DNA of 64,000 bases, from contig CAMLGZ010000011.1 of assembly GCA_946479745.1 (NCBI GenBank), positions 1-64,000 of the forward strand, written 5' to 3'. Source of the DNA: an uncultured Pseudoxanthomonas sp. Lineage in GTDB: Bacteria; Pseudomonadota; Gammaproteobacteria; Xanthomonadales; Xanthomonadaceae. Made by a program: the position numbers and the translations under genes. The notes under the pieces are model-generated. The model saw nothing but the letters and a program-made list of their open reading frames with translations. It did no database searches and was not told where the DNA came from. Of the stretch, positions 24,582 through 35,323 are shown piece after piece; within the stretch, counting starts at the first letter, position 1; each line of letters starts with the position of its first letter.

Positions 24582-25567
24582 GTACCGATTTTTCGTCTGG
24601 AAGCCTGTCGCTGGACAACTTCCTGCATACCGCCCTGGCCCGCGCGCCGCAGAAATTCTGGTGGGTGATCGCCGGAGTCATCGGCGTGCTGCTGCTGGCC
24701 AGCCTGATCGGCTGGATCCTGGCCAAACGCAAGCCAGGGCCAGTGGTCGACAACCTCAACGCGCGGGTGCGTGCGTGGTGGATCATGGTCGGCGTGCTGG
24801 CGGCCTGCTTCCTGCTGGGGAAGACCGCCACCCTGGTGCTGTACGCGCTGCTTTCGTTCTTCGCGCTGCGCGAATTCCTGACCCTGACGCCGACGCGGCG
24901 CGGCGACCACTGGTCGCTGTGCCTGTGCTTCTACGTCGCCATTCCGTTGCAGTACTGGTTGATCGGCATCGATTGGTACGGACTGTTCGTCATGTGCATT
25001 CCAGTATTCGGCTTTCTGCTGCTGCCGGCGGTTTCCGCCCTGTCCGGCGACACCGAGAACTTCCTGGAGCGCAACACCAAGGTCCAATGGGGCCTGATGC
25101 TCACCGTGTACTGCCTCAGCCATGCGCCGGCGCTGATGCTGCTGCGCATCCCCGGCTATGAGGGCCAGAATCTGTTGCTGCTGTTCTATCTGCTGCTGGT
25201 GGTGCAGCTGAGCGATGTGCTGCAGTACGTCTTCGGCAAACTGTTCGGCAAGCACCTGCTGGCGCCGCTGGTGAGCCCTTCCAAGACGGTGGAAGGGCTG
25301 GTGGGCGGCGGCCTTTCGGCGGCGGGCGTGGGCGCGGCGTTGTGGTGGATCACCCCGTTCACGCCGCTGCAATCGGCACTGCTGTCGCTGCTGATCGTGC
25401 TGTGCGGCTTCCTGGGCGGACTGGCGCTGTCGGCGGTCAAGCGCAGCCTGGGCGCGAAAGACTGGGGCGAGATGATCGAGGGCCACGGCGGCATCCTGGA
25501 CCGGTTGGATTCGGTGGTGTACGCCGCCCCGGTGTTCTTCCACGTCGTTCGCTACCTGTACCAATAG
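24578..25567 (+). CDS. Phosphatidate cytidylyltransferase (CdsA family)
   Basis: 329 residues, about eight membrane helices. The C-terminal CDP-diacylglycerol synthase signature is complete: SAVKRSLGAKDWG followed by HGGILDRLD. It makes CDP-diacylglycerol, the donor for the phosphatidyltransferase at the head of this operon, so the trio could run acylation, activation and head-group transfer as one local pathway. The set resembles E. coli ynbA-ynbB with a PlsC added. The TAG stop abuts an intergenic palindrome that begins with the stop codon's own G. Confidence 0.9.
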   Translation: MSTDFSSGSLSLDNFLHTALARAPQKFWWVIAGVIGVLLLASLIGWILAKRKPGPVVDNLNARVRAWWIMVGVLAACFLLGKTATLVLYALLSFFALREFLTLTPTRRGDHWSLCLCFYVAIPLQYWLIGIDWYGLFVMCIPVFGFLLLPAVSALSGDTENFLERNTKVQWGLMLTVYCLSHAPALMLLRIPGYEGQNLLLLFYLLLVVQLSDVLQYVFGKLFGKHLLAPLVSPSKTVEGLVGGGLSAAGVGAALWWITPFTPLQSALLSLLIVLCGFLGGLALSAVKRSLGAKDWGEMIEGHGGILDRLDSVVYAAPVFFHVVRYLYQ

Positions 25568-25637
25568 TAGGAGCGGGCCCTGCCCGCGACCGCTCTTCGT
25601 GCGAAAAAAGCGTCGCGGACAGGGTCCGCTCCTGCAG
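25567..25637. repeat. Intergenic inverted repeat, GTAGGAGCGGGCCCTGCCCGCGAC family
   Basis: Arms of 24 bases (25567-25590 and 25612-25635) with a few mismatches. Sister unit at 34185-34266. Confidence 0.82.
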
Positions 25638-25657
25638 TCCGCGCATGAGCAGGGCTG

Positions 25658-25663
25658 TACAAT
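25658..25663 (+). promoter_or_regulatory. Putative -10 box for leaderless uup mRNA
   Basis: TACAAT lies exactly six bases before the ATG at 25670; no Shine-Dalgarno between. Confidence 0.4.
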
Positions 25664-25669
25664 GGCGCC

Positions 25670-27541
25670 ATGTCCCTAATGCAACTGCAGCGCGTCGATT
25701 TCAGCATCGGCGGACCGCTCCTACTCGAACACGTCGATCTCACCCTGGAACCCAACGAACGCGTCTGCATCGTGGGGCGCAATGGCGCGGGAAAATCCAC
25801 CCTGATGCGGCTGCTGGCCGGCGAAATCACCCCCGACGACGGCGAAGTGCGCCTGCAGAACGGCGTAGTGGTCGCGCGCATGGCCCAGGAAGTGCCGCAG
25901 GACACCGCCGGCACCGTATTCGACGTCGTGGCTGAAGGCCTGGGCGATCTGGGCCACTTGCTGGCGCTGTACCACCACGCGCTGCACGACGGCGACATGC
26001 AGGCCATGGGCGATGCGCAGGAAAAGATCGAAGCGCAGCATGGCTGGGACCTGGACCTGCGCGTGCAGCAGGTGCTGACCAAACTGGAACTGCCCGAAGA
26101 TGCCGACTTCGCCGCCCTGTCCGGCGGCATGAAGCGCCGCGTGCTGCTGGCCCAGGCGCTGGTGCGCAAACCGGACATCCTGCTGCTGGACGAGCCCACC
26201 AACCACCTGGACATCGACGCGATCGCCTGGCTGGAAGGTTTCCTGAAGCAGTTCGAAGGCAGCATCGTTTTCGTCACCCACGACCGCAGCTTCCTGCGCG
26301 CGCTGGCCACGCGGATCGTGGAAATCGACCGCGGCCAGGTCACCAGCTGGCCGGGCGACTATGAGAACTACCTGCGCCGCCGCGAAGAGCGCCTGCATGC
26401 CGAAGCCCAGGAGAACGCGCGCTTCGACAAGCTGCTGGCGCAAGAAGAAATCTGGATCCGCCAGGGCATCAAGGCCCGCCGCACCCGCAACGAAGGCCGT
26501 GTCACCGCGCTGAAGGCGTTGCGCCGCGAGCGCTCGCAGCGCCGCGACCTCAGCGGCAACGTCAACATGGCCGTGTCCGCCGCGCAGAAATCCGGCAAGA
26601 AGGTCATCGAGATCGAAGGCATCACCCAGGCTTACGACGGCCGCGTGCTGCTGGACAACGTATCGACGACGATCCTGCGCGGCGACCGCGTCGGCATTAT
26701 CGGGCCCAACGGCGCCGGCAAGTCCACCCTGCTCAAGATCCTGCTCGGCGAACTGCTGCCGCAAGCCGGCGAGGTGACTCTCGGCACGGGACTGCAGGTC
26801 GCGTATTTCGACCAGCACCGCAGCCAGCTCAACGACAGCCTCAATGCGCTGGAGAACGTGGCCGAGGGCCGCGACTTCATCGAGATCAACGGCACCCGCA
26901 AGCACATCATCGGCTACCTGCAGGATTTCCTGTTCTCGCCCGAACGCGCGCGCGCGCCGATCACCCGCCTGTCGGGCGGCGAACGCAATCGCCTGCTGCT
27001 GGCCAAGCTGTTCGCTCAGCCCTCCAATCTGCTGGTGATGGACGAACCCACCAACGACCTGGACGTGGAAACGCTGGAGTTGCTGGAAGAGCTGCTGGGT
27101 GAATACAAGGGCACTCTGCTGCTGGTCAGCCACGATCGCGAGTTCATCGACAACGTGGTCACCAGCACGCTGGTGCTGGAAGGCCAGGGCCGCCTGGCCG
27201 ACTATGTGGGCGGCTACACCGACTGGGTGCGCCAGCGTCCGAACGCGTTGTTCAATGCGGAATCCGCGGCGCCCGCGAAGGCCTCGCCCAGTCCGGTGCA
27301 AACGGCCGTCGCTGCCGAACCCAAGCGCAAGCTGAGCTACAAGGATGCGCGCGAACTTGAATTGCTGCCCGCCCGGATCGAACAGCTGGAAGCCGACATC
27401 GCCGCGCGTATCGCTTCGATGAACGAGCCAAAGTTCTACCAGCAGGACAGCGCCGCGATCCTCGCGTTCAATGAAGCGTCGGCGAAGCTGCAAGCCGAGC
27501 TGGAGCACGCCTACCAGCGCTGGAACGAACTCGACGCCTGA
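25670..27541 (+). CDS. uup: ABC-F ATPase Uup
   Basis: 623 residues. Two ATPase domains without membrane spans: Walker A GRNGAGKST and GPNGAGKST, signatures LSGGMKRR and LSGGERNR, Walker B LLLDEPTNHLD and LVMDEPTNDLD. A charged linker lies between the domains and a C-terminal coiled-coil domain (~550-623) distinguishes Uup from other ABC-F proteins. ABC-F proteins act on the ribosome; Uup is linked to ribosome function and suppression of transposon excision in E. coli. Expressed from its own, apparently leaderless, promoter. Confidence 0.95.
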   Translation: MSLMQLQRVDFSIGGPLLLEHVDLTLEPNERVCIVGRNGAGKSTLMRLLAGEITPDDGEVRLQNGVVVARMAQEVPQDTAGTVFDVVAEGLGDLGHLLALYHHALHDGDMQAMGDAQEKIEAQHGWDLDLRVQQVLTKLELPEDADFAALSGGMKRRVLLAQALVRKPDILLLDEPTNHLDIDAIAWLEGFLKQFEGSIVFVTHDRSFLRALATRIVEIDRGQVTSWPGDYENYLRRREERLHAEAQENARFDKLLAQEEIWIRQGIKARRTRNEGRVTALKALRRERSQRRDLSGNVNMAVSAAQKSGKKVIEIEGITQAYDGRVLLDNVSTTILRGDRVGIIGPNGAGKSTLLKILLGELLPQAGEVTLGTGLQVAYFDQHRSQLNDSLNALENVAEGRDFIEINGTRKHIIGYLQDFLFSPERARAPITRLSGGERNRLLLAKLFAQPSNLLVMDEPTNDLDVETLELLEELLGEYKGTLLLVSHDREFIDNVVTSTLVLEGQGRLADYVGGYTDWVRQRPNALFNAESAAPAKASPSPVQTAVAAEPKRKLSYKDARELELLPARIEQLEADIAARIASMNEPKFYQQDSAAILAFNEASAKLQAELEHAYQRWNELDA

Positions 27542-27552
27542 TCGCATGCTGG

Positions 27553-27618
27553 TGTAGGAGCGACGTGAGTCGCGATCACCGATTCCAATTTCAGTCGCGA
27601 CTCACGTCGCTCCTACGG
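27553..27618. repeat. Intergenic inverted repeat, GTAGGAGCGACGTGAGTCGCGA family
   Basis: Arms of about 23 bases (27553-27575 and 27595-27617) around a 19-base loop, directly after uup. Confidence 0.85.
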
Positions 27619-27689
27619 AGGCAGAAACGCGTGACGCGCACCTGCAGCTGCATCTGATGGTGCGCTTCTGCTTCTGCTTCCGCATTTGC

Positions 27690-27985
27690 CTTTGATCGTG
27701 CACCAAAACCCCCGTGAGACGCGGCAAGTGGGCCGGGTAAACCCCGCAGGGGCGGCGCACAGGGATGTGCGCCGTTTCCGTAGACACAGGATGTGTCTTA
27801 CGGAAATTCCCGGCCCGCTTGCGGACCCGGCGGCTTTATCGCCGGGCGCGACGTTAGGGTGTGTTTCTTTGGTTACTTTCTTTGCACAAGCAAAGAAAGT
27901 GACTCGTGCAAAGCGCGAAACGCTTTTGCTTAAGATTCGAAGATCAAGATCAAGATGGATCCCAGCTTGCGCTGGGATGACGACT
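27690..27985. repeat. Composite element of five consecutive hairpins (gene-free stretch)
   Basis: The stretch 27619-28032 has no gene. It holds five hairpins in a row: GGCGCACA/TGTGCGCC (27754-27773), AGACACA/TGTGTCT (27782-27798), CCCGGCG/CGCCGGG (27826-27846), ACTTTCTTTGC/GCAAAGAAAGT (27875-27900, 11 bp perfect) and TCCCAGC/GCTGGGA (27960-27977). Similar sequences are, to my knowledge, common between genes in this bacterial group. The open frames in it are by-products. Confidence 0.7.
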
Positions 27986-28032
27986 GACAGCATCTCGATC
28001 TTGTTCAACTCGGTAGGACGCAGAAGTATCCA

Positions 28033-30741
28033 CTACCCGGTGTTCTGAACACCCTGCGACACACCGTTCACGCTGGCCACCAGCACACGCAACAACGCAT
28101 CGTCCTCGCGCCCACTGTCGCGCCAACGCTTCAGCAGATCGACCTGCAACACGCTGATCGGATCGACATAAGGATTGCGCAGACGGATCGACAGCGCCAG
28201 GCGCTGGTCGTTCTGCAGCAGCCACTCGTTTTCGTTGAGCCGCAGTACCCACTTCTTGGTCAGCGCCAACTCGCGTTCGATCAGCGGGAAGAACTCGTCG
28301 TGCAACGACCCCGCCATGCGCGAGAACATCGCCGCGATGCTCAGATCGCCCTTGGCCAACACCATGGAAATATCGTCCAGGAACGTCTTGAAGAACGGCC
28401 AGTCGCTCGCCATCTCGCGCAAAGTCTCCTCGCCGCCGGCCTTGATCACCGCCTGCAGGCCGCTGCCCACGCCATACCAACCCGGAATCACCGCGCGCGA
28501 CTGGCTCCAGGCGAACACCCAGGGAATCGCGCGCAGGTTGGTCAACGCCGCGTCTTCGCCCAGGCGCCGCGAGGGGCGCGACCCCAGCGTCATGCGTTCG
28601 ATCACATCGATAGGCGTGGCATTGCGGAAATAGTCCATGAACTTCGGCGCATCCACGAAGCCGCGATACGCGCGGGTGCTTTCCTTGGCCACCACATCCA
28701 TCACTTCGCGCCACTTGGCTTCACGCGGCTCCAGCGGGCGCGGACGCAGGCTGGACACCAGCACCGCGCCCGTCGCCTGTTCCAGCGAGCGCAGCGCAAG
28801 CGCGCGGATGCCGTATTTACGGTGGATCACTTCCCCCTGCTCGGTCACGCGCAGACGGCCATCGACGCTGCCGCGCGGCGACGCCTCTACCGCGCGCGTG
28901 GTCTTGCCGCCGCCACGGCTTATGGAACCGCCGCGGCCATGGAAGAAAGTCAGCTTGATACCCAGGTCCTTGGCCGCCTGCAACAGTTCGACTTGCCCGC
29001 GCTGCAGTCCCCAGCGCGAAGCGGCGATACCGCCGTCCTTGCCGCTGTCCGAATAGCCCAGCATCACCATCTGCACGTTGTCGCGCGCTTGCAGATGGGC
29101 GCGATAGACCGGATCGGCGAGCAGGTCGCGCAACGTGTCCGAACCATGCTGAAGATCGTCGACCGTTTCGAACAACGGGGCGATATCGAGCGGAACGTTG
29201 CCTTCTGCATCCACTAGCCCGCCCCGCCGCGCCAGCGCAAGCACTGTCAGCACGTCGGCGCGGTTGTGCGCCATGCTGATGATGTAGGCGCCCAACGCAT
29301 CGGTGCCGTGCAGCTGCCGCGCTTCGGCAAGCGCAGCGAACACCGCGTCCATGCGCAGGCCGATCTCGTCGTCGTTGTCCGGCAACAGGGTTTCGCCACT
29401 CGCATAAGGCCCTAGCAGGGTTCCCCGCTCCACTGCGTCGCGCGATTCCCACTGTTCGTCTTTCAATGCGGCCGCGACCGCGCGCGCATGCACACTGGAT
29501 TCCTGGCGCACGTCCAGGCGCGCCAGATGAAAGCCGAAACTGCGTATCCGCCAGGCCAGCCTGCGCACCGCGAACCAGCCCGCGTGCACACCGCGGTTCT
29601 GTTCAAGGCTATGCAGGATCAGATCGACGTCGTCGGCGAATTCGCGCGGCGTGGAATAACCCTCGGGCGCATCCTCCAGGGTCGCCTGCAGGCGCGCGCG
29701 CATCAAGTCATTGAGCAGGCGATAAGGCTGGTCGGCGTGGCGTGGCTTGGAACGCGATGCGGCTTGCGGCAGCAATGCGCGATATCGCGCGACCTGGGCT
29801 TCGACTTCAGGCGACACGCCGACCATGTCCTTGGATTGGCTCAGGAGCGTGGTCAACTGACGCAGTTCCTTCAGATACAGCTGCAGCACGGAGCGACGTT
29901 GCGCGCGCAGGGTCGCCGCGATGGTGCCGCCGTCGACATTCGGATTGCCGTCCATATCGCCGCCCACCCAGGTGCCGAAGCGCAGCAGCCGCGGCACGTC
30001 GATGGCCTTGCCGAAGGTCTCGACCAGCGAAGTCTCCAGGGTTTCGTACAGCACCGGCATGACCCGGTACAGAACGTTGGTGACGTAGAAGCCGACATGT
30101 TCGCGTTCGTCTTCAACGCCTGGCCGCACCGGCGAGGAATCGGCGGTCTGCCAAGACGAGGTCAGCGCCATGCGGAAGCGGGCGATATCGGTGGCGCGCT
30201 CTCCCGGCGTGCGCTGGCCATCCAGGTCGTTGACCAGGCTGGCGACCATCAGCTGCTCCTTCTCCAGCAGCGCGCGGCGCACCGCTTCGGTCGGGTGTGC
30301 GGTGAATACCGGTTCGATATCGATGCGCGGCAGCCACTCGGCCAGTTCCTCCAGAGTCACGCCCTGCGCTTTCAGTTTGATCAGCGCATCGTGAAGGCCA
30401 TCCGGTTGCGGCGCGCTGCCGGCACGCTGGTAATCGCGGCGGCGGCGGATGCGATGCACGCGCTCGGCGATGTTGACCACCTGGAAATAGGCGCTGAAGG
30501 CGCGAATCAACGACTCGGCCCGATGCGGCTCCAGCCCGGCCAACAACCCCGCCAGCGAGGCGGGCGGCTCATCGCCCTGGCGCCGGGCGATGGCGGTGGT
30601 GCGGACCTTCTCCACTTCCTGCAGGAATTGCGGAGACACCTGTTCGGCCAGCATGTCGCCCACTAGCGCCCCCAGGCGTCGCACGTCCTCGCGCAACGGC
30701 AGGTCGGGAGCGGCGAATTCGAGGCTGCGTGGGTCGTTCAT
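28033..30741 (-). CDS. ppc: Phosphoenolpyruvate carboxylase
   Basis: 902 residues, full length. Fixes bicarbonate onto PEP to make oxaloacetate, replenishing the TCA cycle. Signatures: [12 protein letters not shown] with the catalytic histidine (about H149), [35 protein letters not shown] and the canonical C-terminal QNTG. The ATG at 30741 is preferred to a TTG two codons earlier; the ribosome site is weak. It stands alone, divergent from ahcY. Confidence 0.98.
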   Translation of the reverse strand: MNDPRSLEFAAPDLPLREDVRRLGALVGDMLAEQVSPQFLQEVEKVRTTAIARRQGDEPPASLAGLLAGLEPHRAESLIRAFSAYFQVVNIAERVHRIRRRRDYQRAGSAPQPDGLHDALIKLKAQGVTLEELAEWLPRIDIEPVFTAHPTEAVRRALLEKEQLMVASLVNDLDGQRTPGERATDIARFRMALTSSWQTADSSPVRPGVEDEREHVGFYVTNVLYRVMPVLYETLETSLVETFGKAIDVPRLLRFGTWVGGDMDGNPNVDGGTIAATLRAQRRSVLQLYLKELRQLTTLLSQSKDMVGVSPEVEAQVARYRALLPQAASRSKPRHADQPYRLLNDLMRARLQATLEDAPEGYSTPREFADDVDLILHSLEQNRGVHAGWFAVRRLAWRIRSFGFHLARLDVRQESSVHARAVAAALKDEQWESRDAVERGTLLGPYASGETLLPDNDDEIGLRMDAVFAALAEARQLHGTDALGAYIISMAHNRADVLTVLALARRGGLVDAEGNVPLDIAPLFETVDDLQHGSDTLRDLLADPVYRAHLQARDNVQMVMLGYSDSGKDGGIAASRWGLQRGQVELLQAAKDLGIKLTFFHGRGGSISRGGGKTTRAVEASPRGSVDGRLRVTEQGEVIHRKYGIRALALRSLEQATGAVLVSSLRPRPLEPREAKWREVMDVVAKESTRAYRGFVDAPKFMDYFRNATPIDVIERMTLGSRPSRRLGEDAALTNLRAIPWVFAWSQSRAVIPGWYGVGSGLQAVIKAGGEETLREMASDWPFFKTFLDDISMVLAKGDLSIAAMFSRMAGSLHDEFFPLIERELALTKKWVLRLNENEWLLQNDQRLALSIRLRNPYVDPISVLQVDLLKRWRDSGREDDALLRVLVASVNGVSQGVQNTG

Positions 30742-31008
30742 CAGCAATTTCGTCTCGCAAAGCAGGTGGGAGGCCGAAGCCTAACCGAAGCTGCGCGCGT
30801 TTTGTGCAATGCGGCATCGAGGGCGGCCGCTTGTCCCAGGACAGCAGAATGGTCCCTTATGTGCCCCTTCTGAGTCACCCGAATGTCCCTGCGGGAAGCC
30901 TGCCGTTCGGTGGCCCTGTCCGCCGGGCCAGCCTGACGGGCCAGCCGCCTTGGGTCATGGCCGGACCCAGCCGTATCGCCCGTATATCCTTTCATCGCGA
31001 ATAAGAGA
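30742..31008. other. Divergent intergenic region between ppc and ahcY
   Basis: No gene or strong repeat is seen in these 267 bases. A long open frame running through here is antisense to ahcY and not credible. The region must contain the ppc promoter, which I could not identify. Confidence 0.5.
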
Positions 31009-31014
31009 TATAAT
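31009..31014 (+). promoter_or_regulatory. Promoter -10 element of ahcY-metF
   Basis: Perfect TATAAT, 12 bases before the first riboswitch helix; the -35 is weak. Confidence 0.65.
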
Positions 31015-31026
31015 ACGCCGCCTTCG

Positions 31027-31097
31027 CCGAGGGGCGCTGCGACCGAGACCAAGTGGAGTCCGGCCAGGCTCGGTGAACAGTTCCTGCAACGGCGCCC
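31027..31097 (+). promoter_or_regulatory. SAH riboswitch
   Basis: The sequence contains the class hallmarks CCGAGGGGCGCTGCGAC, CCAGGCTCGG and CAACGGCGCCC. CCGAG (31027-31031) pairs with CTCGG (31069-31073), and GGGCGC (31032-31037) forms the pseudoknot with GCGCCC (31092-31097). SAH riboswitches raise expression of SAH-recycling genes when S-adenosylhomocysteine accumulates, exactly the gene that follows. Confidence 0.92.
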
Positions 31098-31139
31098 GGA
31101 TAACATGCGATCCAAATCGCAAGAACCCGGAGCAATGCC

Positions 31140-32567
<1,428 letters not shown>

Positions 32568-32603
32568 TTGACGCGTCGGTGCATATCGCGCCGACTTTCA
32601 GCT

Positions 32604-32689
32604 CGTCATTCCCGCGCAGGCGGGAACCCAGTGACTCTGCTTTTCGCACAATGCACAGTCCCTGGGTCCCCGCCTTTGCGGGGATGGCG
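32604..32689. repeat. Intergenic inverted repeat between ahcY and metF, CGTCATTCCCGCGCAGGCGGG type
   Basis: Two facing units (32604-32640 and 32653-32689), each with its own internal hairpin (CCCGCgcagGCGGG and CCCCGCctttGCGGGG). Confidence 0.75.
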
Positions 32690-32717
32690 ATCCGTTTATA
32701 CGAACGCGGACACGTCA

Positions 32718-33545
32718 ATGCGCACACCCGTTTCCTTCGAGTTCTATCCGCCCAAGACCGACGAACAGCGCGCCCAGCTGGACCGCACCGCGGAAAAGCT
32801 CAAGGCGTATTCGCCCGAATACGTTTCCTGCACCTTCGGCGCCGGCGGCTCCACGCTCAGCTACACTTCGGAAACCGTCCGTCATCTCAACCAGACCCAC
32901 GGTTTCGACGCCGCGCCGCATCTTTCCTGCGTGGGCGGCAGCCGCGAGGAAATCCGCGAACTGCTGCGCCTGTACCGCGCCCTGGGCTGCAAGCGCATCG
33001 TGGCGCTGCGCGGCGACCTGCCCTCGGGCATGGGCCATCCGGGCGATCTGCGTTACGCGTCGGAACTGATCCAGTTCATCCGCGCCGAGCATGGCTCCGC
33101 GTTCCACATCGAAGTGGGCGCCTATCCTGAAACCCACCCGCAGTCCGACGACGCACTGACCGATCTCAAGCATTTCAAGGCCAAGGTCGATGCCGGCGCC
33201 GATGGCGCCATCACCCAGTATTTCTACAACGCTGACGCCTATTTCCACTTCGTCGACGCGGTGCGCAAGCTGGGGGTGGAGATTCCGATCATCCCCGGCA
33301 TCATGCCCATCTCCAACTACACCCAGCTCAAGCGTTTTTCCGAAGCTTGCGGCGCCGAGATCCCGCGCTGGATCGGCAAGCGCATGCAGGCCCTGGGCGA
33401 CGATGCGGACAGCATCCGCGAATTCGGGGCCGACGTAGTGGCCGGCCTGTGCCAGCGCCTGATCGCAGGCGGCGCGCCGGCGCTGCATTTCTACACGCTC
33501 AACCTGGCCAAGCCCACGCAGTCGGTGTTGAGCCGGCTTGACTGA
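32718..33545 (+). CDS. metF: 5,10-methylenetetrahydrofolate reductase
   Basis: 275 residues from the ATG at 32718, where the family N-terminus (VSFEFYPPKTDEQ) begins. FAD enzyme that makes methyl-THF, the methyl donor for homocysteine. Signatures: SFEFYPPK, SCTFGAGGST, RIVALRGDLP, GAYPETHP and ITQYFYNADAYFHFVD. The open frame extends upstream through the palindromic repeat, which is not coding. It lies 150 bases after ahcY; a TATACG at 32698-32703 might give it a separate promoter. Confidence 0.96.
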   Translation: MRTPVSFEFYPPKTDEQRAQLDRTAEKLKAYSPEYVSCTFGAGGSTLSYTSETVRHLNQTHGFDAAPHLSCVGGSREEIRELLRLYRALGCKRIVALRGDLPSGMGHPGDLRYASELIQFIRAEHGSAFHIEVGAYPETHPQSDDALTDLKHFKAKVDAGADGAITQYFYNADAYFHFVDAVRKLGVEIPIIPGIMPISNYTQLKRFSEACGAEIPRWIGKRMQALGDDADSIREFGADVVAGLCQRLIAGGAPALHFYTLNLAKPTQSVLSRLD

Positions 33546-33604
33546 ACCGACGCAGCACGGTCCTCCTTCCCTCGCCTGATGGCGACGGGTTAGGCTGCAC
33601 GGCG

Positions 33605-34189
33605 ATGCGTTCGCTCCTGCTCACGGTTCTGTTGTCCGCCGCCGCCCTGTATGGCGTGGCGGCGTCGGCGTTTGCGCAGGAAGTACAACGCTGCACCACG
33701 ATGAGCGGCGAGACCGTCTATACCGACAAGCACTGCGAAGACGTCGGAGCTATGGACCGGTTGCCGCAGATAACCCCGGGAAGCACGAGCGGTACCGGCC
33801 TCTACCGCAGCGGTTGTTCGCGGACGCTGAGCGACCTGGTCTACCAGATCACCGCGGCGGTGGAGAACAAGGACGTCAATCGGCTGGCCAGCGTGTACCA
33901 GTGGACGGGCGTTTCCAACGTGGCAGCCAACAGCATTCTCGACAAGCTGCAGGCGGTCGTCGACCGTCCGCTGGTGGACATCGTGCCGGTGCGCCCTCAA
34001 CCGCCGCCTATCGTCGACCCGAACGGCGTGGTGATAGACGACAACAGCGATGGCTACTACCCGCAGACGGCGGCGCGGCAGCACCCGATCGGGCTGCGCC
34101 TGGAACAGACCCTGAAGAACGGCAGCACGCCCTCGCGCACGGTGTTCGGCCTGCACCGCAGCTACAACTGTTTCTGGATCAGCCTGTAG
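33605..34189 (+). CDS. Exported protein with DUF4124-like N-terminus
   Basis: 194 residues. Signal peptide of about 24 residues ending SAFA before QEV. The mature N-terminus (VQRCTTMSGETVYTDKHCEDVG) has the pattern of DUF4124 proteins, short periplasmic modules with a Cys pair. The rest is not recognised and contains a proline-rich stretch (PVRPQPPPIVDP). Its TAG stop lies inside the left arm of a 32-bp perfect palindrome. A TAGGCT eight bases before the ATG could be a -10. Function unknown. Confidence 0.7.
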   Translation: MRSLLLTVLLSAAALYGVAASAFAQEVQRCTTMSGETVYTDKHCEDVGAMDRLPQITPGSTSGTGLYRSGCSRTLSDLVYQITAAVENKDVNRLASVYQWTGVSNVAANSILDKLQAVVDRPLVDIVPVRPQPPPIVDPNGVVIDDNSDGYYPQTAARQHPIGLRLEQTLKNGSTPSRTVFGLHRSYNCFWISL

Positions 34190-34266
34190 GAGCGGGCCCT
34201 GCCCGCGACGCTTTTGACGCAATGCATGTACGCCCAAAAGCGTCGCGGGCAGGGCCCGCTCCTACA
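34185..34266. repeat. 32-bp perfect inverted repeat, GTAGGAGCGGGCCCTGCCCGCGAC family
   Basis: Arms 34185-34216 and 34235-34266 are perfect reverse complements around an 18-base loop. The left arm contains the TAG stop codon of the gene at 33605. Confidence 0.92.
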
Positions 34267-34314
34267 AAGGCGGCTGCAACTGGCAGAATAGGTGGGGTCA
34301 ACAGGAGCCCCCGC

Positions 34315-35226
34315 ATGAAATTCCCCGACAAAATCTGGCACAACGGCGTCATCAAGCCCTGGGCGGAAGCCACCACGCATGTGATGGCGCATGCCATCCA
34401 TTACGGTTCCTCGGTGTTCGAAGGCATCCGTGCCTACGAGACGCCGAAAGGCACGGCGGTGTTCCGTCTCAACGACCACAACAAGCGGCTGTTCCAGTCG
34501 GCCAAGATCTACGACATCGTGATTCCCTACACGCTGGAGGAGATCAATGCGGCGTGCAAGGAGATCATCCGCGTCAATGGCCTGAGCAAGGCCTATCTGC
34601 GGCCCATCGTGTTTCGCGGCTACGGCGGCGTGGGCATCGCGGCGGACACGCCGATCGACATGGCCATCGCGGCGATGGAGTTCGGCCGTTACCTGGGCGA
34701 AGACGGCATGGAGAAAGGCATCGACGCCTGCGTGTCCAGCTGGCAGCGCTTCGCACCCAACACCCTACCCGCCGGCGCCAAGGCGGGCGGCAATTATCTG
34801 TCGGGCCAATTGGTCACGCGCGAGGCGCGTCGGCATGGTTATGGCGAAGGTATTGCTCTGGCTTCCACCGGGTTATTGAGCGAAGGCGCTGGCGAGAATC
34901 TGTTCCTCGTATTCGAAGGCGCGTTGCACACCACGCCTGCGAGCGCTTCTTTGCTTGCAGGCATCACCCGCAATTCGATCATCCGCCTTGCGCGCGACAA
35001 CGGCATCGAGGTGATCGAACGCGATCTTCCGCGTGAGTATCTGTATCTGTGCGATGAGTTGCTGATGTGCGGTACCGCGGCCGAAATCACGCCGCTGCGT
35101 TCGGTCGACGGTAAACCTGTGGGCGATGGCAAGCCGGGGCCAGTCACCAAGAAGATCCAGGACCTGTTCTTCGGGTTGTTTGAAGGCCGGACCGAAGACA
35201 AGCACGGCTGGCTCGACTACCTCTGA
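34315..35226 (+). CDS. ilvE: Branched-chain amino acid aminotransferase
   Basis: 303 residues. PLP fold-type IV enzyme performing the last step of Val, Leu and Ile synthesis or the first of their breakdown. Signatures: AHAIHYGSSVFEGIRAY, the catalytic lysine K156 in AKAGGNYLSG, GENLFLVFEG, LAGITRNSI and CGTAAEITPLRSVD. AGGAG lies seven bases before the ATG; the longer open frame upstream crosses the palindrome and is not coding. A single-gene unit, converging on the sensor kinase gene with a palindrome between them. Confidence 0.96.
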   Translation: MKFPDKIWHNGVIKPWAEATTHVMAHAIHYGSSVFEGIRAYETPKGTAVFRLNDHNKRLFQSAKIYDIVIPYTLEEINAACKEIIRVNGLSKAYLRPIVFRGYGGVGIAADTPIDMAIAAMEFGRYLGEDGMEKGIDACVSSWQRFAPNTLPAGAKAGGNYLSGQLVTREARRHGYGEGIALASTGLLSEGAGENLFLVFEGALHTTPASASLLAGITRNSIIRLARDNGIEVIERDLPREYLYLCDELLMCGTAAEITPLRSVDGKPVGDGKPGPVTKKIQDLFFGLFEGRTEDKHGWLDYL

Positions 35227-35245
35227 CGAAAGTCCCGCTTCGCTC

Positions 35246-35316
35246 TTGTAGAGCCGAGCTTGCTCGGCTGCTTTCGACTTCCCGCGAAGAACAGCCGAGC
35301 AAGCTCGGCTCTACAA
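35246..35316. repeat. 25-bp perfect inverted repeat, TTGTAGAGCCGAGCTTGCTCGGCTG family
   Basis: Arms 35246-35270 and 35292-35316, between the converging ilvE and sensor kinase genes, where it could end transcripts from both sides. Confidence 0.9.
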
Positions 35317-35323
35317 CGGCAGC

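Noticed and set aside
27686..28048. 120-codon open frame with RWIPACAGMTT
   Set aside because: This is the translation of intergenic repeats and hairpins commonly mistaken for a gene.
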